A stretch of 19,230 nt of DNA. It comes from a bacterium UBP2_UBA2255. GTDB taxonomy: Bacteria; Edwardsbacteria; AC1; EtOH8. The position numbers were made by a program, and so were the translations under genes. The notes below the pieces were generated by a model, which made no database searches, had not been told where the DNA came from, and saw only the letters and a program-made list of their open reading frames with translations. The stretch spans positions 187 through 19,416 of the forward strand of contig DDXR01000056.1 of assembly GCA_002347565.1 (NCBI GenBank). Reading direction: 5' to 3'. The number at the start of each line of letters is the position of its first letter. The stretch's first letter is position 1. Shown in pieces: positions 5,432 through 14,800 of the stretch.

Positions 5432-7603
5432 TCATCCATACGGCCTTGGATCAATCTGGTAGCCCTTGATCTTGTAGCCCAGGATCCGCGGCGTGGTGCC
5501 CAGCGCCCGCGCGGCCGAAGCGATGTTGCCGCGCGTCGATTTCAGCGCGTCGCGAATCAGGTCCCGCTCGTAGGCGCCGACCAGCGATTTCAAGTTGCCC
5601 GTCACCGCTGCGCCGCCGGCCGCATCCGCCGTCTGCAGCGTCGGCGGCAGGTGGTACGGATGGATCACGTTGCCTTCCGCCACCAGCACCGACCGCTCGA
5701 TGCAGTTCTCCAGCTCCCGCACGTTTCCGGGCCAATGATATGCCATCAGCATGTCGATCACACCGCTCGACAGCCGCCGCACGTCCTTGCCGTTTTCCTG
5801 CGCGTATTTCTGCAGGAAAAAGTCCGCCAGCAGCACGATGTCCGCCTTGCGCTTCCGCAGCGGCGGCACGTAGATCGGAAACACATGCAGCCGGTAGTAC
5901 AGGTCCTCCCGGAACTTGCCCTGCTGCACCAGCGCCTGCAGATCCTTGTTCGTGGCCGCGATCACCCGCACGTCCACCTTGATCGTCTTCGTTCCGCCCA
6001 CGCGCTCGAACTCGCGCTCCTGCAGCACCCGCAGCAGCTTGACCTGGATGGCCGGGCTGGTCTCCGAAACCTCGTCCAGGAACACCGTGCCGCCGCTGGC
6101 CACCCGGAACAGCCCCTCCTTGTCGCGCACCGCGCCGGTGAACGAGCCCCGCACGTGCCCGAACAGCTCGGTCTCCAGCAGGGTCTCGGGCAGGGCGGCG
6201 CAGTTGATGCACACGAACGGCCCCTGGCCGCGCTGGCTGAGCCGGTGCAGCTCGCGCGCCAGCAGCTCCTTGCCGGTGCCGGACTCCCCCGACAGCAGCA
6301 CCGTGCTGTCGGACGGGGCGATCTGCCGGATCATGGCCATCACCTGGGCGAACCGGGGCGAGGCGCCGACGATGCCGCCGCCGGCGCCGCCCGGCTCCTC
6401 CGGCGCGGCGGCGCCGCCCAGCTCGATCCTGGCGAACCTGATGTAGTCGTCGGCGGTCCTGACGATGGCGTCCAGGTGGCGCTTGCACTGCTGCGCCAGC
6501 GACTGCGCCGCCCGGGCGTCCACTTTGCCGTCCAGGATGGGCAGCAGCGCCTGGTCGATGCTGCCGGCCTCGGGCCGGATCTGCGCCAGCAGGGCGGCGG
6601 TCAGCTCCCGCATGCTCTCCAGCTGCTCCATCTCCAGCTGGCGGCTCTCCTGCTGCTTGACCTCGCTCAGGTCCTGGAAGATGGCGATCAGCCCGTGGAT
6701 CGACCCCCCCTCGCCGGCGATGGGCGTGGCCGAGATGCCGACCGGGATCTCGGCCCCGTCGCCCCGGGCGATCACGATCTCGCGGCGCACCGCGCGCCGC
6801 CCCTCTGCGGCCAGCTCCCGCGCCAGGATATCCCCCAGCGGGGACAGCCCCCCGGCGAAGACCTCGGCTGCCGCGGCGTCCTGCAGCCGGCCGGCCTCCA
6901 GCCCCAGGATCTGTGCGCCGGCGGCGTTGCAGTAGCGCACCTGCCCGGCGCCGTTGAGCGTCAGCAGGCCGCTGCCCATCTTCTCCAGGATGTCGCCTGT
7001 CGACAGGCGGAAGTCCTCCAGGGCCCGCGAGGCCTGCTCCAGCTGGCGCCCCTTCAGCCGCACCCGCTCGGCCAGGAATCCCGACAGGGCGGCCACCAGG
7101 TAGAAGCAGATGGCGTAGACGTAGCCGTTGAGGTAGAAATCGGCGTTGAAGGACGACGGCAGGCCGGACAGCGCCGGCAGGCCGTGGGAGTGCCGCAGGG
7201 CCGACAGGTCCAGCAACAGCAGGGCGGCGTAGGCCAGGCTGGCCCCGGTGGCCGCCACGATGGCGCCCCGCGCGAACCGGACGTAGGCGGCGGCCAGGAT
7301 GGCCAGGAAGAACAGCAGGGCGAAGGGGTTGTTCTCGGTGCCGCCGGTGAGGCGCACGAAGGCCGCCACCCAGGCGATGTCGGCCAGGATCTGCCCGTAG
7401 ACGGTCCCGGCCACCCCCCGCCGGCCCGCCGCCAGCAGGGCCGCGGCCGCCCCCAGGTAGCCGACGGCAGCCGCCGCCAGCGCGGGCCATGAAAGCGGAA
7501 GCGCTCCCAGGGCGTGCAGCCCCAGGGCGCTTCCGGTCATCACCAGCAGCAGCAGTGTCCGGGACCAGAACGCCTGGCGGTCGGTCTGCGCCGAGGCTGG
7601 CAT
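5432..7603 (-). CDS. Membrane PAS sensor fused to sigma-54 AAA+ activator (PilS-like N-terminus, no kinase or receiver)
   Basis: This 723-residue predicted transcriptional activator acts with sigma-54 RNA polymerase. Residues 1-180 hold about six hydrophobic segments arranged as in PilS-type sensors. A short coiled linker (181-200) and a PAS domain (about 201-315) follow. Residues 325-395 resemble a HisKA dimerisation domain that lacks its histidine: LLAQIRPEAGSI stands where AHEIRNPL is expected. No ATPase domain of kinase type and no receiver domain follow. The AAA+ domain (about 410-640) has Walker A GESGTGKE (439-446), GSFTGA (486-491) and Walker B VFLDE (507-511). The C-terminus is a Fis-type helix-turn-helix (about 675-715). 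The gene lies 25 bp after pilC, where pilS/pilR are often found. Codon use changes near 5990-6060: upstream (N-terminal) codons are GCC/ACC-rich like pilBTC, downstream ones GCG/ACG-rich like gltB. The protein may therefore be a natural mosaic or an assembly artefact. Confidence 0.85.
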   Translation of the reverse strand: MPASAQTDRQAFWSRTLLLLVMTGSALGLHALGALPLSWPALAAAAVGYLGAAAALLAAGRRGVAGTVYGQILADIAWVAAFVRLTGGTENNPFALLFFLAILAAAYVRFARGAIVAATGASLAYAALLLLDLSALRHSHGLPALSGLPSSFNADFYLNGYVYAICFYLVAALSGFLAERVRLKGRQLEQASRALEDFRLSTGDILEKMGSGLLTLNGAGQVRYCNAAGAQILGLEAGRLQDAAAAEVFAGGLSPLGDILARELAAEGRRAVRREIVIARGDGAEIPVGISATPIAGEGGSIHGLIAIFQDLSEVKQQESRQLEMEQLESMRELTAALLAQIRPEAGSIDQALLPILDGKVDARAAQSLAQQCKRHLDAIVRTADDYIRFARIELGGAAAPEEPGGAGGGIVGASPRFAQVMAMIRQIAPSDSTVLLSGESGTGKELLARELHRLSQRGQGPFVCINCAALPETLLETELFGHVRGSFTGAVRDKEGLFRVASGGTVFLDEVSETSPAIQVKLLRVLQEREFERVGGTKTIKVDVRVIAATNKDLQALVQQGKFREDLYYRLHVFPIYVPPLRKRKADIVLLADFFLQKYAQENGKDVRRLSSGVIDMLMAYHWPGNVRELENCIERSVLVAEGNVIHPYHLPPTLQTADAAGGAAVTGNLKSLVGAYERDLIRDALKSTRGNIASAARALGTTPRILGYKIKGYQIDPRPYG

Positions 7604-7628
7604 GGCCGCGTTCCGGACCGTGTCCCGG

Positions 7629-8843
7629 CTAGTGGCTGCCGCCCATCAGGGCCGATGTCATGGTGAAGATCGGCAGGTACATGGCGATCACCATGCCGCC
7701 GATGCCCACGCCCAGCACCACCATGATGATCGGCTCCATGGCCGCGGTCAGCCCCTCCACGGCGCCGTCCACCTCCTCGTCGTAGAAATCGGCGATCTTG
7801 TTGAGCATCTCGTCCAGGCCGCCGGTGGCCTCGCCCACGGCGATCATCTGCACCACCATCGGCGGGAAGATCTTCATGGTCTTGAGGGGCGCGGAGATGG
7901 TCTCGCCGCCGCCGATCGACTTGCGGGCCGCCATGATGGCGTCCTGCACCACCCGGTTGCCGGCGGTCTTGGCCGTGATCTCCAGCGCGTCCATGATGGC
8001 CACGCCCGAGGCCAGCAGGGTGCCCAGGGTGCGGGCGAACCGGGCGATGGCGGACTTCTGCTGCAGGTTGCCCAGCACCGGAATCTTCAGCATCAAGCCG
8101 TCCAGCATCAGCTGGCCCTTGTCGGTCTTGTAGAAGCGCTGGACGGCGATCACCGCGGCGGTCACCACGATGATGATGGGGATGATGAACTTCTGCAGGA
8201 ACTTGGAGAGTCCCACCACGAACAGGGTCGGGCCGGGCAGCTTGGCGCCCATGCCGGTGAACATCTTCTCGAAGATCGGGATCACGAAGATCAGCAGGAT
8301 GGTGGCCGCGCCCACCGCCACGATGGTCAGGATCAGCGGCATGATCATCGCCCGCTTCACCTTGCCGGCCAGGGCCTCGGCCTTCTCCAGGTAGGAGGCC
8401 AGCCGCATCAGGATGTTGTCCAGGATGCCGCCGGCCTCGCCCGCCGCCGCCATGTTGACGTACAGTTCCGAGAAGGTGCTTTTCTGGCGCTGCAGGGCCT
8501 CGGCCAGGGTGGAGCCGCCCTCGACGTCCGTCTTGATCTGCTCCACGATCTTGCGGAACGAGGGGTTGTCCAGCTGGCCGGACAGGATGTCGAGGCACTG
8601 CACCAGCGGCAGGCCCGAGTTGATCATGGTGGCGAACTGCCGGGTGAAGATCGACAGGTCCTTGCCGCTGACCTTCTTGGCGCCGAAGCTGATCTGGAGC
8701 GCCTTGGGCTTGAGCCGCACCGACGAGACGATGATGTTGCGCTTGCGCAGCGCCTCGATCACCGCCGCCTCGTTGTCGGCGGTCATCTCGCCCGAGACCA
8801 GCCCGGCCTTGGTGTCGCGGCCCTTCCACATATAGATCGGCAT
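7629..8843 (-). CDS. pilC: Type IV pilus inner-membrane platform protein PilC
   Basis: This 404-residue polytopic inner-membrane protein of the GspF/PilC family is the platform on which PilB and PilT act during pilus extension and retraction. Two GspF (T2SSF) repeats are visible, at about residues 66-190 and 270-390. Each has the family pattern around FxRxLxTLLxSG (FTRQFATMINSGLPL; FARTLGTLLASGVAI) and a GE(A/x)xGGLDxxL-like motif (GEAGGILDNIL; GEATGGLDEML). Hydrophobic segments lie at about 166-190, 214-235 and 370-395. The ATG at 8841-8843 has an excellent AAGGAG site 8 bases upstream. Length is normal. It follows pilT by 50 bp in a pilB-pilT-pilC operon. A role in type II secretion is an alternative, but the adjacent pilT favours pili. 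Confidence 0.96.
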   Translation of the reverse strand: MPIYMWKGRDTKAGLVSGEMTADNEAAVIEALRKRNIIVSSVRLKPKALQISFGAKKVSGKDLSIFTRQFATMINSGLPLVQCLDILSGQLDNPSFRKIVEQIKTDVEGGSTLAEALQRQKSTFSELYVNMAAAGEAGGILDNILMRLASYLEKAEALAGKVKRAMIMPLILTIVAVGAATILLIFVIPIFEKMFTGMGAKLPGPTLFVVGLSKFLQKFIIPIIIVVTAAVIAVQRFYKTDKGQLMLDGLMLKIPVLGNLQQKSAIARFARTLGTLLASGVAIMDALEITAKTAGNRVVQDAIMAARKSIGGGETISAPLKTMKIFPPMVVQMIAVGEATGGLDEMLNKIADFYDEEVDGAVEGLTAAMEPIIMVVLGVGIGGMVIAMYLPIFTMTSALMGGSH

Positions 8844-8893
8844 CTGGGCTCTCCTTTATCTCGTCGTTGGGTGGGTGCGGTGCTGGCGCTGGC

Positions 8894-9973
8894 CTACTGG
8901 ATCGCCGCCTGGCGGCGCTTGATCATCTGGTCCAGCTCCTCCTGGTTGGGCGAGGTCTCCAGCGCGGTGTCCAGGCTGATCTTGCGGTCGATGAACAGCT
9001 GGTACAGCGACTGGTTCATGGTCTGCATCCCGTACTTGGTGCCGGCCTGCTCCAGCGAGTAGATCTGGTGGATCTTGTCGTCGCGGATCAGGGCCTTGAT
9101 GGCCGGGGTGCAGATCATGATCTCCAGCGCCGCCACCCGGCCGCCGCCCAGCTTGGGCAGCAGCAGCTGGGTGACCACGCCCTCCAGGGTGAAGGCCAGC
9201 TGGGCCCGCACCTGGGACTGGGCGTGCGCGGGGAAGACGTCGATGATGCGGTGGATCGACTCGGCGGTGGAGTTGGTGTGCAGCGTGGCCAGGGTCAGGT
9301 GGCCGGTCTCGGCGGTGGTCAGCGCCAAGGCGATGGTCTCGTAGTCGCGCATCTCGCCCACCAGCACCACGTCCGGGTCCTGGCGCAGCGCGTACTTCAG
9401 GGCGTTGGCGAAGCTCTTGGTGTCGGCCTCCAGCTGGCGCTGGTTGACGATGCACTTCTTGTGCTGGTGCATGTACTCGATCGGGTCCTCGACCGTGATG
9501 ATGTGGCTGCGCCGCTCGTTGTTGATCTTGTCGATCATGGTGGCCAGGGTGGTCGACTTGCCGGAGCCGGTGGGGCCGGTGATCAGCACCAGCCCCTTGG
9601 GCCGGGCGGCCAGCTCGGCCATGATCGGCGGCAGACCCAGCTGGGCGAAGGAACGGATCTCCCACGGGATCACCCGCAGCGCCATGGCCACGCAGCCCCG
9701 CTGCATGTAGACGTTGCCGCGGAAGCGCGACAGGCCGGGGATGCCGAACGACAGGTCGAGCTCCTGCTCCATCTCGAACTTCTTCTTCTGCCGGTCGTTG
9801 AGGATGCTGTAGGCCAGCCCCTCGACCATCTGGGGCGTCAGCATCTCGTGGTTGCTGCGGACCAGCTCGCCGTCGATGCGGAATATCGGGGGCACGCCCG
9901 CGGTCAGATGGAGGTCGGTGGCCTTCTTTTGGACCATCTCCTCGCACAGGGGGATCGCCGACAGCATGTTCAT
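8894..9973 (-). CDS. pilT: Type IV pilus retraction ATPase PilT
   Basis: This 359-residue hexameric ATPase powers pilus disassembly and hence twitching motility. It has Walker A GPTGSGKS (133-140), the Asp box IITVEDPIEY (158-167), Walker B VVLVGEMRDYET (202-213) and the His box TGHLTLATLHTNS (223-235). It also has the C-terminal AIKALIRDDKIHQIYS, corresponding to the PilT signature AIRNLIRE. The N-terminal PAS-like fold starts with ATDLHLTAG (18-26). The ATG at 9971-9973 is chosen for length. The nearest purine-rich stretches, AAGGA and GGTGAAGA, are not ideal, and the in-frame ATG two codons later is possible. It is flanked by pilB (58 bp upstream) and pilC (50 bp downstream) on the same strand. 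Confidence 0.97.
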   Translation of the reverse strand: MNMLSAIPLCEEMVQKKATDLHLTAGVPPIFRIDGELVRSNHEMLTPQMVEGLAYSILNDRQKKKFEMEQELDLSFGIPGLSRFRGNVYMQRGCVAMALRVIPWEIRSFAQLGLPPIMAELAARPKGLVLITGPTGSGKSTTLATMIDKINNERRSHIITVEDPIEYMHQHKKCIVNQRQLEADTKSFANALKYALRQDPDVVLVGEMRDYETIALALTTAETGHLTLATLHTNSTAESIHRIIDVFPAHAQSQVRAQLAFTLEGVVTQLLLPKLGGGRVAALEIMICTPAIKALIRDDKIHQIYSLEQAGTKYGMQTMNQSLYQLFIDRKISLDTALETSPNQEELDQMIKRRQAAIQ

Positions 9974-10031
9974 GTCTTCACCGCGTCCTTGTCCGTTGTA
10001 GGTTGCTCGGTTGCCGGCCGCCGGGCCGGGC

Positions 10032-11807
10032 TCAGGTCTCCGCTGTCTCGCGGATCATCTCCTCGATGGTGGTGACGCCCTGCTTGGCCTTGCCGAAGGC
10101 GTCCATCCGCAGGGTCAGCATGCCCTGCTCCACCGCCTTGGCCCGCAGGGTGGTCACCGGCTGGTGCTTGAGGATCATGTCCCGGATCTCCGGGGTGATC
10201 GGCATCACCTCGTACAGGCCGACCCGGCCCTTGTAGCCGGTGTTGCCGCAGAGCGGGCAGCCCTTGCCCTTCATGAACGTGGCCCCCTGGAACTGGTCGG
10301 GCCTGAAACCCATGTCCTGCAGCACTTCGGGCTTGATCTCCACCGGCGCCTTGCAGCCCTTGCAGATGCGGCGCACCAGGCGCTGGGCCTGGATCAGGAT
10401 GCAGGAGCTGGCCACTAGGAACGGCTCGATCCCCATGTCGATCAGCCGCGACACCGACGAGGGCGCGTCGTTGGTGTGGAGGGTGGAGAGCACCAGGTGC
10501 CCGGTGAGCGCGGCCCGGATGGCGATCGACGCCGTCGGGCCGTCGCGGATCTCGCCCAGCATCACGATGTTGGGCGCCTGGCGCAGGATGGAGCGCAGCG
10601 CCACGTCGAAGGTGAAGCCGATGCCGGGCTCGGCCTGGATCTGGTTGATGCCCTTGAGGTTGTACTCGATCGGGTCCTCGACCGTCATGATGTGCTTATC
10701 CGGTGTGTTGATCTGCGACAGCGCCGAGTACAGGGTGGTGGTCTTGCCCGAGCCGGTGGGGCCGGTGATCAGCAGGATGCCGTAGGGAGCGTGGATGGCC
10801 TTCATGAAGTTCTTGAGGGCCAGCTCGGTGAAGCCGAAGTTGGTCAGGTCCAGCGTCAGCGAGCTGGCGTCCAGGATCCGCATCACCACCTTCTCGCCCC
10901 ACAGCACCGGCAGGGTCGAGACCCGCAGGTCGATCTTCTTGCCCATCACCTTGACCGCGATCCGCCCGTCCTGGGGCTTCTTGCGCTCGGTGACGTTGAG
11001 CTTGGCCATCACCTTGATGCGGGCCACCAGCGCCGATTTCATCCGCATCGGCGGGTCCATCAGCTTCTGCAGCACGCCGTCCTGGCGCAGCCGGATGCGG
11101 AAGGTCTTCTCGTAGGGCTCGATGTGGATGTCCGAGGCCGAGCGCCGCACCGCCTCGGTCAGCACGTAGTTGACCATCTTGACCACCGGCGTGGTCGAGC
11201 CCAGCTGGGCGATGTCGACGTCCTCGTTCTCGCCCTCCCCGCCCTCCTCCACCATCTCGATGCCGTCGCCGGTCTCCGACATGCCCTCCATCCCCGATCC
11301 CGCGGCGGGCGCCAGGGCGTCGATGTCCTCCGCGGACCCGGCCGCGGCCAGCTCGCCGGCGGCGATCACCGTCAGGTCCTTGCCCACCGGGTAGTGCTGC
11401 TCCAGCAGGCGGCGCAGCGCCGAGTAGGCGGCCACCACCGGCCGCACCTGCATGCCGGTGGCGAACTCCAGGTCGCCGATCACGGACATGTCCGAAGGGT
11501 CGAGCACCGCCACCGTCAGCGTGCGCCCCAGCCGCTTGACCGGGATGGCCATCCGGCGGTTGGCCAGGTCCGGCCGCAGCAGCTTGATCAGGGCCGGCTC
11601 CAGCTGAAAGCTGGTGAGGTCCATCGAGGGGACGTTGTACTGCCGGGAGACGAACTGCATCAGGACGTTCTCGGTCAGCATCGACAGCCGGATCATCACC
11701 GCGGCCAGCGGCTCGTTGGTGGCCCTCTGCTCGGCCGCCGCCCGGTCGTACTGGGTCTTGGTCACCAGCCCCAGCTTCAGCAGTATGTCGCCGATGTTCT
11801 GCGCCAT
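10032..11807 (-). CDS. pilB: Type IV pilus extension ATPase PilB
   Basis: This 591-residue GspE/PilB family ATPase drives pilin polymerisation. An N-terminal MshEN-like domain (about 5-140) is followed by an acidic linker (about 155-200). The ATPase core has DIHIEP (226-231), Walker A GPTGSGKT (349-356), the Asp box IMTVEDPIEY (373-382), Walker B IVMLGEIRD (414-422) and the His box TGHLVLSTLHTND (435-447). The zinc-binding cysteines are C482, C485, C517 and C520. The segment around Walker B reads RQAPN...GEIRDGPTASIA rather than the common RQDPD...GEIRDxETAEIA, so it is somewhat divergent, but the key glutamate is kept. It starts 22 bp after the 1623-residue gene. There is no evident Shine-Dalgarno sequence before this ATG, so translation may depend on coupling. 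A second, distinct pilB-like gene lies at the right edge. Confidence 0.96.
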   Translation of the reverse strand: MAQNIGDILLKLGLVTKTQYDRAAAEQRATNEPLAAVMIRLSMLTENVLMQFVSRQYNVPSMDLTSFQLEPALIKLLRPDLANRRMAIPVKRLGRTLTVAVLDPSDMSVIGDLEFATGMQVRPVVAAYSALRRLLEQHYPVGKDLTVIAAGELAAAGSAEDIDALAPAAGSGMEGMSETGDGIEMVEEGGEGENEDVDIAQLGSTTPVVKMVNYVLTEAVRRSASDIHIEPYEKTFRIRLRQDGVLQKLMDPPMRMKSALVARIKVMAKLNVTERKKPQDGRIAVKVMGKKIDLRVSTLPVLWGEKVVMRILDASSLTLDLTNFGFTELALKNFMKAIHAPYGILLITGPTGSGKTTTLYSALSQINTPDKHIMTVEDPIEYNLKGINQIQAEPGIGFTFDVALRSILRQAPNIVMLGEIRDGPTASIAIRAALTGHLVLSTLHTNDAPSSVSRLIDMGIEPFLVASSCILIQAQRLVRRICKGCKAPVEIKPEVLQDMGFRPDQFQGATFMKGKGCPLCGNTGYKGRVGLYEVMPITPEIRDMILKHQPVTTLRAKAVEQGMLTLRMDAFGKAKQGVTTIEEMIRETAET

Positions 11808-11829
11808 GAAAATACTTAGCGTTTTGGGG

Positions 11830-14800
11830 TCATTTCACCAGAACCATTTTCCGGGTATCGGAGAATCGGCCGGCGATGATCCGGTAATGGTAGATGCCCG
11901 CAGCGGCCTGCGCGCCGGCGTCGTTCTTCCCGTCCCACTGCGGCCGGTACCGGCCCGGCTGATGCGGCGCGTCAACAAGTGTTCTGACCAATTGCCCGGC
12001 GCAGTTGTAGATTTTCAAGCTGACATGGCCCGGCGTGGCCAACGCATAGCTGATTGAGGTCGCGCCGCTGCCGAAGGGGTTGGGCGTGTTCTGGAGCAGC
12101 TCGTTGACCAGCGGCATCGAGGGCGTCAGGCTCTGGGCCGCTGCGGATGTAACACACCCGCCGGTCTTACCCTGGCCCGGCTTGTCGAATGCGTACAACT
12201 TGATGTCGGTCGCCATTGCGTAGCCGCCCTTGATGCGGTTCACCGTCAGCACGATGCTGCTATCCTTGTCGTACAATTTGCGCGGCACGTCCCTCTCGAT
12301 AACCACTTTTTCACCAGAGCGGACCCTGTCGTTGGCCACCGTCTGTTGGTCAATCTTCAGCTGCTCGATCCAGAAATTGCCGCTTTCTGCGCTTTCTTCC
12401 GCTTGCTCGGCTGCCCTGGCCTTTGCCCCGCCTTCGTTCTGCCAGTAATAGGTGACCGCTATCCGGTAATCCTGCCAACTGTTCAACCCGTTGAATTGGT
12501 ATGAAACATACTCACTGCCGTAATCCACGCTTTGGTACGATGCGGGGCCGAATACGCGATAACCGTCTCGATGAATGTTGAACGGCGAGGCGGTCGCGGT
12601 CCCGCCATCAATGTATATCTTCGGCACCGGCTGGACTGCCGCCTTGTTGAATGCGACGCGGTATGGCATGGTATCGCCCTGCGTCCACAGTGCGAAGATT
12701 ATCGTGGCATCCAATACCTGACGGTAAGCAAGCTGGGGGAAATCGCCGGCGCTATCACTTGCTGCGACCAGCGCCTTGGCGCTGTCCGGCCAGCCGGCAC
12801 CGTCTATATACCTCTTGCGGTATATCTGGTATTTGCCGGTTGAATCATCGGCCCAATAAAGATAACTTGACGCAGCAATGGCCGGGTTGCGCGAGCTGGA
12901 CGGATTATTGCTGATATTCTCTATGGCTGACCACATGCCGGTTGAAATAGTGCGCGCTCTGCCATATATATCCGCAGCGCCGCCCTGATCCTGTTCCCAC
13001 GCCAGGCACAGGCGGTCGCCATAGGCGTCGATCACCGGATGCCGGGCCATAGCCGTGCCCTCCGACACTGCCTCGGGCGCAGACCATACGCCGCCCGGAT
13101 TGCTCATATACTGTACCACATCCCCCGATACGAACGCAAGATGAATAGTGCCGCTGTCGTCGATTGCGATCATCGGCGTCTTGCCGCTGATGCCCAGCGA
13201 CTCCACAACTGCGGCATCGAAATTCGCCACAGGGAACCGCGCCAAACCTATCGCGCTTTCGTCGTCTTCCTCGTCCGAAATGTAGTAATATTCAGTGAAG
13301 GCCGCGATAGCCGTATCGCTGCGGCTTATCGCCAAAGACGGGCGGGAAATCATGCAGGCTGGCAGGCCCGGCACCGGCGGGATCCAGGGAGAAGCCTGGT
13401 GAGCGTATTCCAGGCCGCTGCCGTGAGGCCACAGCACCGATGGATAACCGGCTGTGTCGAGCGCCAGGCTGGCGGACCGGTCGCAGGCGCCGACCACCGT
13501 ATCATTCGCCCAGGTGGCGCCTTCGTCAAATGACATGGCGTGCCAGACATGCCCTGCTGACTGGTAGGCGAAGTGGAGAGCGCCGGAAGGCGTGGAATAG
13601 GATAACTTGCGGCTGTTGTTGTGCGCGGTCGCCTTGCTGGTTGACGACAGCAACGGGCTATGGGCGATTGCGAAGGCTTCGTTGGAATTGCCGCTGACAT
13701 GGCCGGCGGAGTCGCGTGCGTCAACGCAATAGAAATACGTGAATTCCGAAGATACGCTGATATCGGTGTATGTAGTATCTGTGCCGGCTATCGAATCAAG
13801 CGCAGCGCCAAATACGCCGCCATCATCTCTGCGATAAACGTAGTACTTTGCTATTTTCCCGCCTGCCGGTTTCTGCCAAGCCAACGCAACCCGCAGCGGC
13901 GGCGTCAGGCAGGCGGCAGTTAGGTTCTGGGGCGGTGATAATGGGATGGTAGAGACGACCTGGTTCGAATACCCGCTCATGTACCCAGCCTGATTATATG
14001 CAGTTACTACATAATAATTATCGCCACTAAGTGGCTCATCGTCAATATACGATGAATCCGTCGCTGCGACCTGAGCGTAAGGCGTTGATCGGGAATATGC
14101 ATGCGATGAGCTTGAACGGTAAATGCGATAACCCGCTAAATCGCTTTCTGTATTCTTGATCCACGTCAGCTGCACCCTGGCCTGCCCGGTTTTTACCACA
14201 ACCTGGCTTTGCTGCAAGGATCTGACGATGGCGGGCGGGTTGCACAGCGTGTCCGCAATGTACATGAATATTTCGTAGTCGTTCCCGTCATGTTTTTCGA
14301 AAACGACAAAACCGTCGTGCAAAGCGATGAACTGTGTATGTTCCATCGCACCGGTGGTAAATCGAATTTTCTTTTTTCTATTGTAATCAAAATAACAAGC
14401 GTTGTAGATGCCGGTATTATCATCACGCAGTTTTAAATATGCCGCTTGCTGTTTATCGACCCGGATATTAATTATGCCATCATAGTATTCCCCCCCTGGC
14501 ACGGTGTCAATAACTACATCCGCACCGTCATTGTAGTGCAGGTAGTTTGTTTCGTAATTCCAGGCGCCCTCCTTGTATAAAATGAGTCCGTTGTCAATGA
14601 ATGGACCCCAATACGTCGAATGCTCCGGTAGTCCGGCAATTTCAACATTGCTTTTACCGTCATACAACATGATCCTGCCCGGGTAATCCGGAGCAATGCA
14701 CTGCCGCCATGCTACCTGCCCGTAAGAAATATCGGGAGTGTAATCGTCCAATGTGCAGGGATATGAAACGTTACTGGTAATAGCAGTATTGATGTCATAC

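Noticed and set aside
5651..7492. Plus-strand frame of 613 codons and minus-strand frame of 679 codons over the sigma-54 activator
   Set aside because: Both are shadows of the 723-residue gene. Their products are Gly/Ala/Arg-rich or Gln/His-rich without any domain, while the chosen frame has all AAA+ motifs.
10476..11819. Plus-strand frame of 447 codons opposite pilB
   Set aside because: The product is His/Gln/Arg/Gly-rich with no recognisable motif, and the opposite strand encodes a complete PilB.
11808..11829. Possible second assembly join between the 1623-residue gene and pilB, where composition changes
   Set aside because: The change coincides with a gene boundary, and the 1623-residue gene itself grades from AT-richer (5' half) to GC-richer (3' half). 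I cannot separate a join from ordinary gene-to-gene variation.
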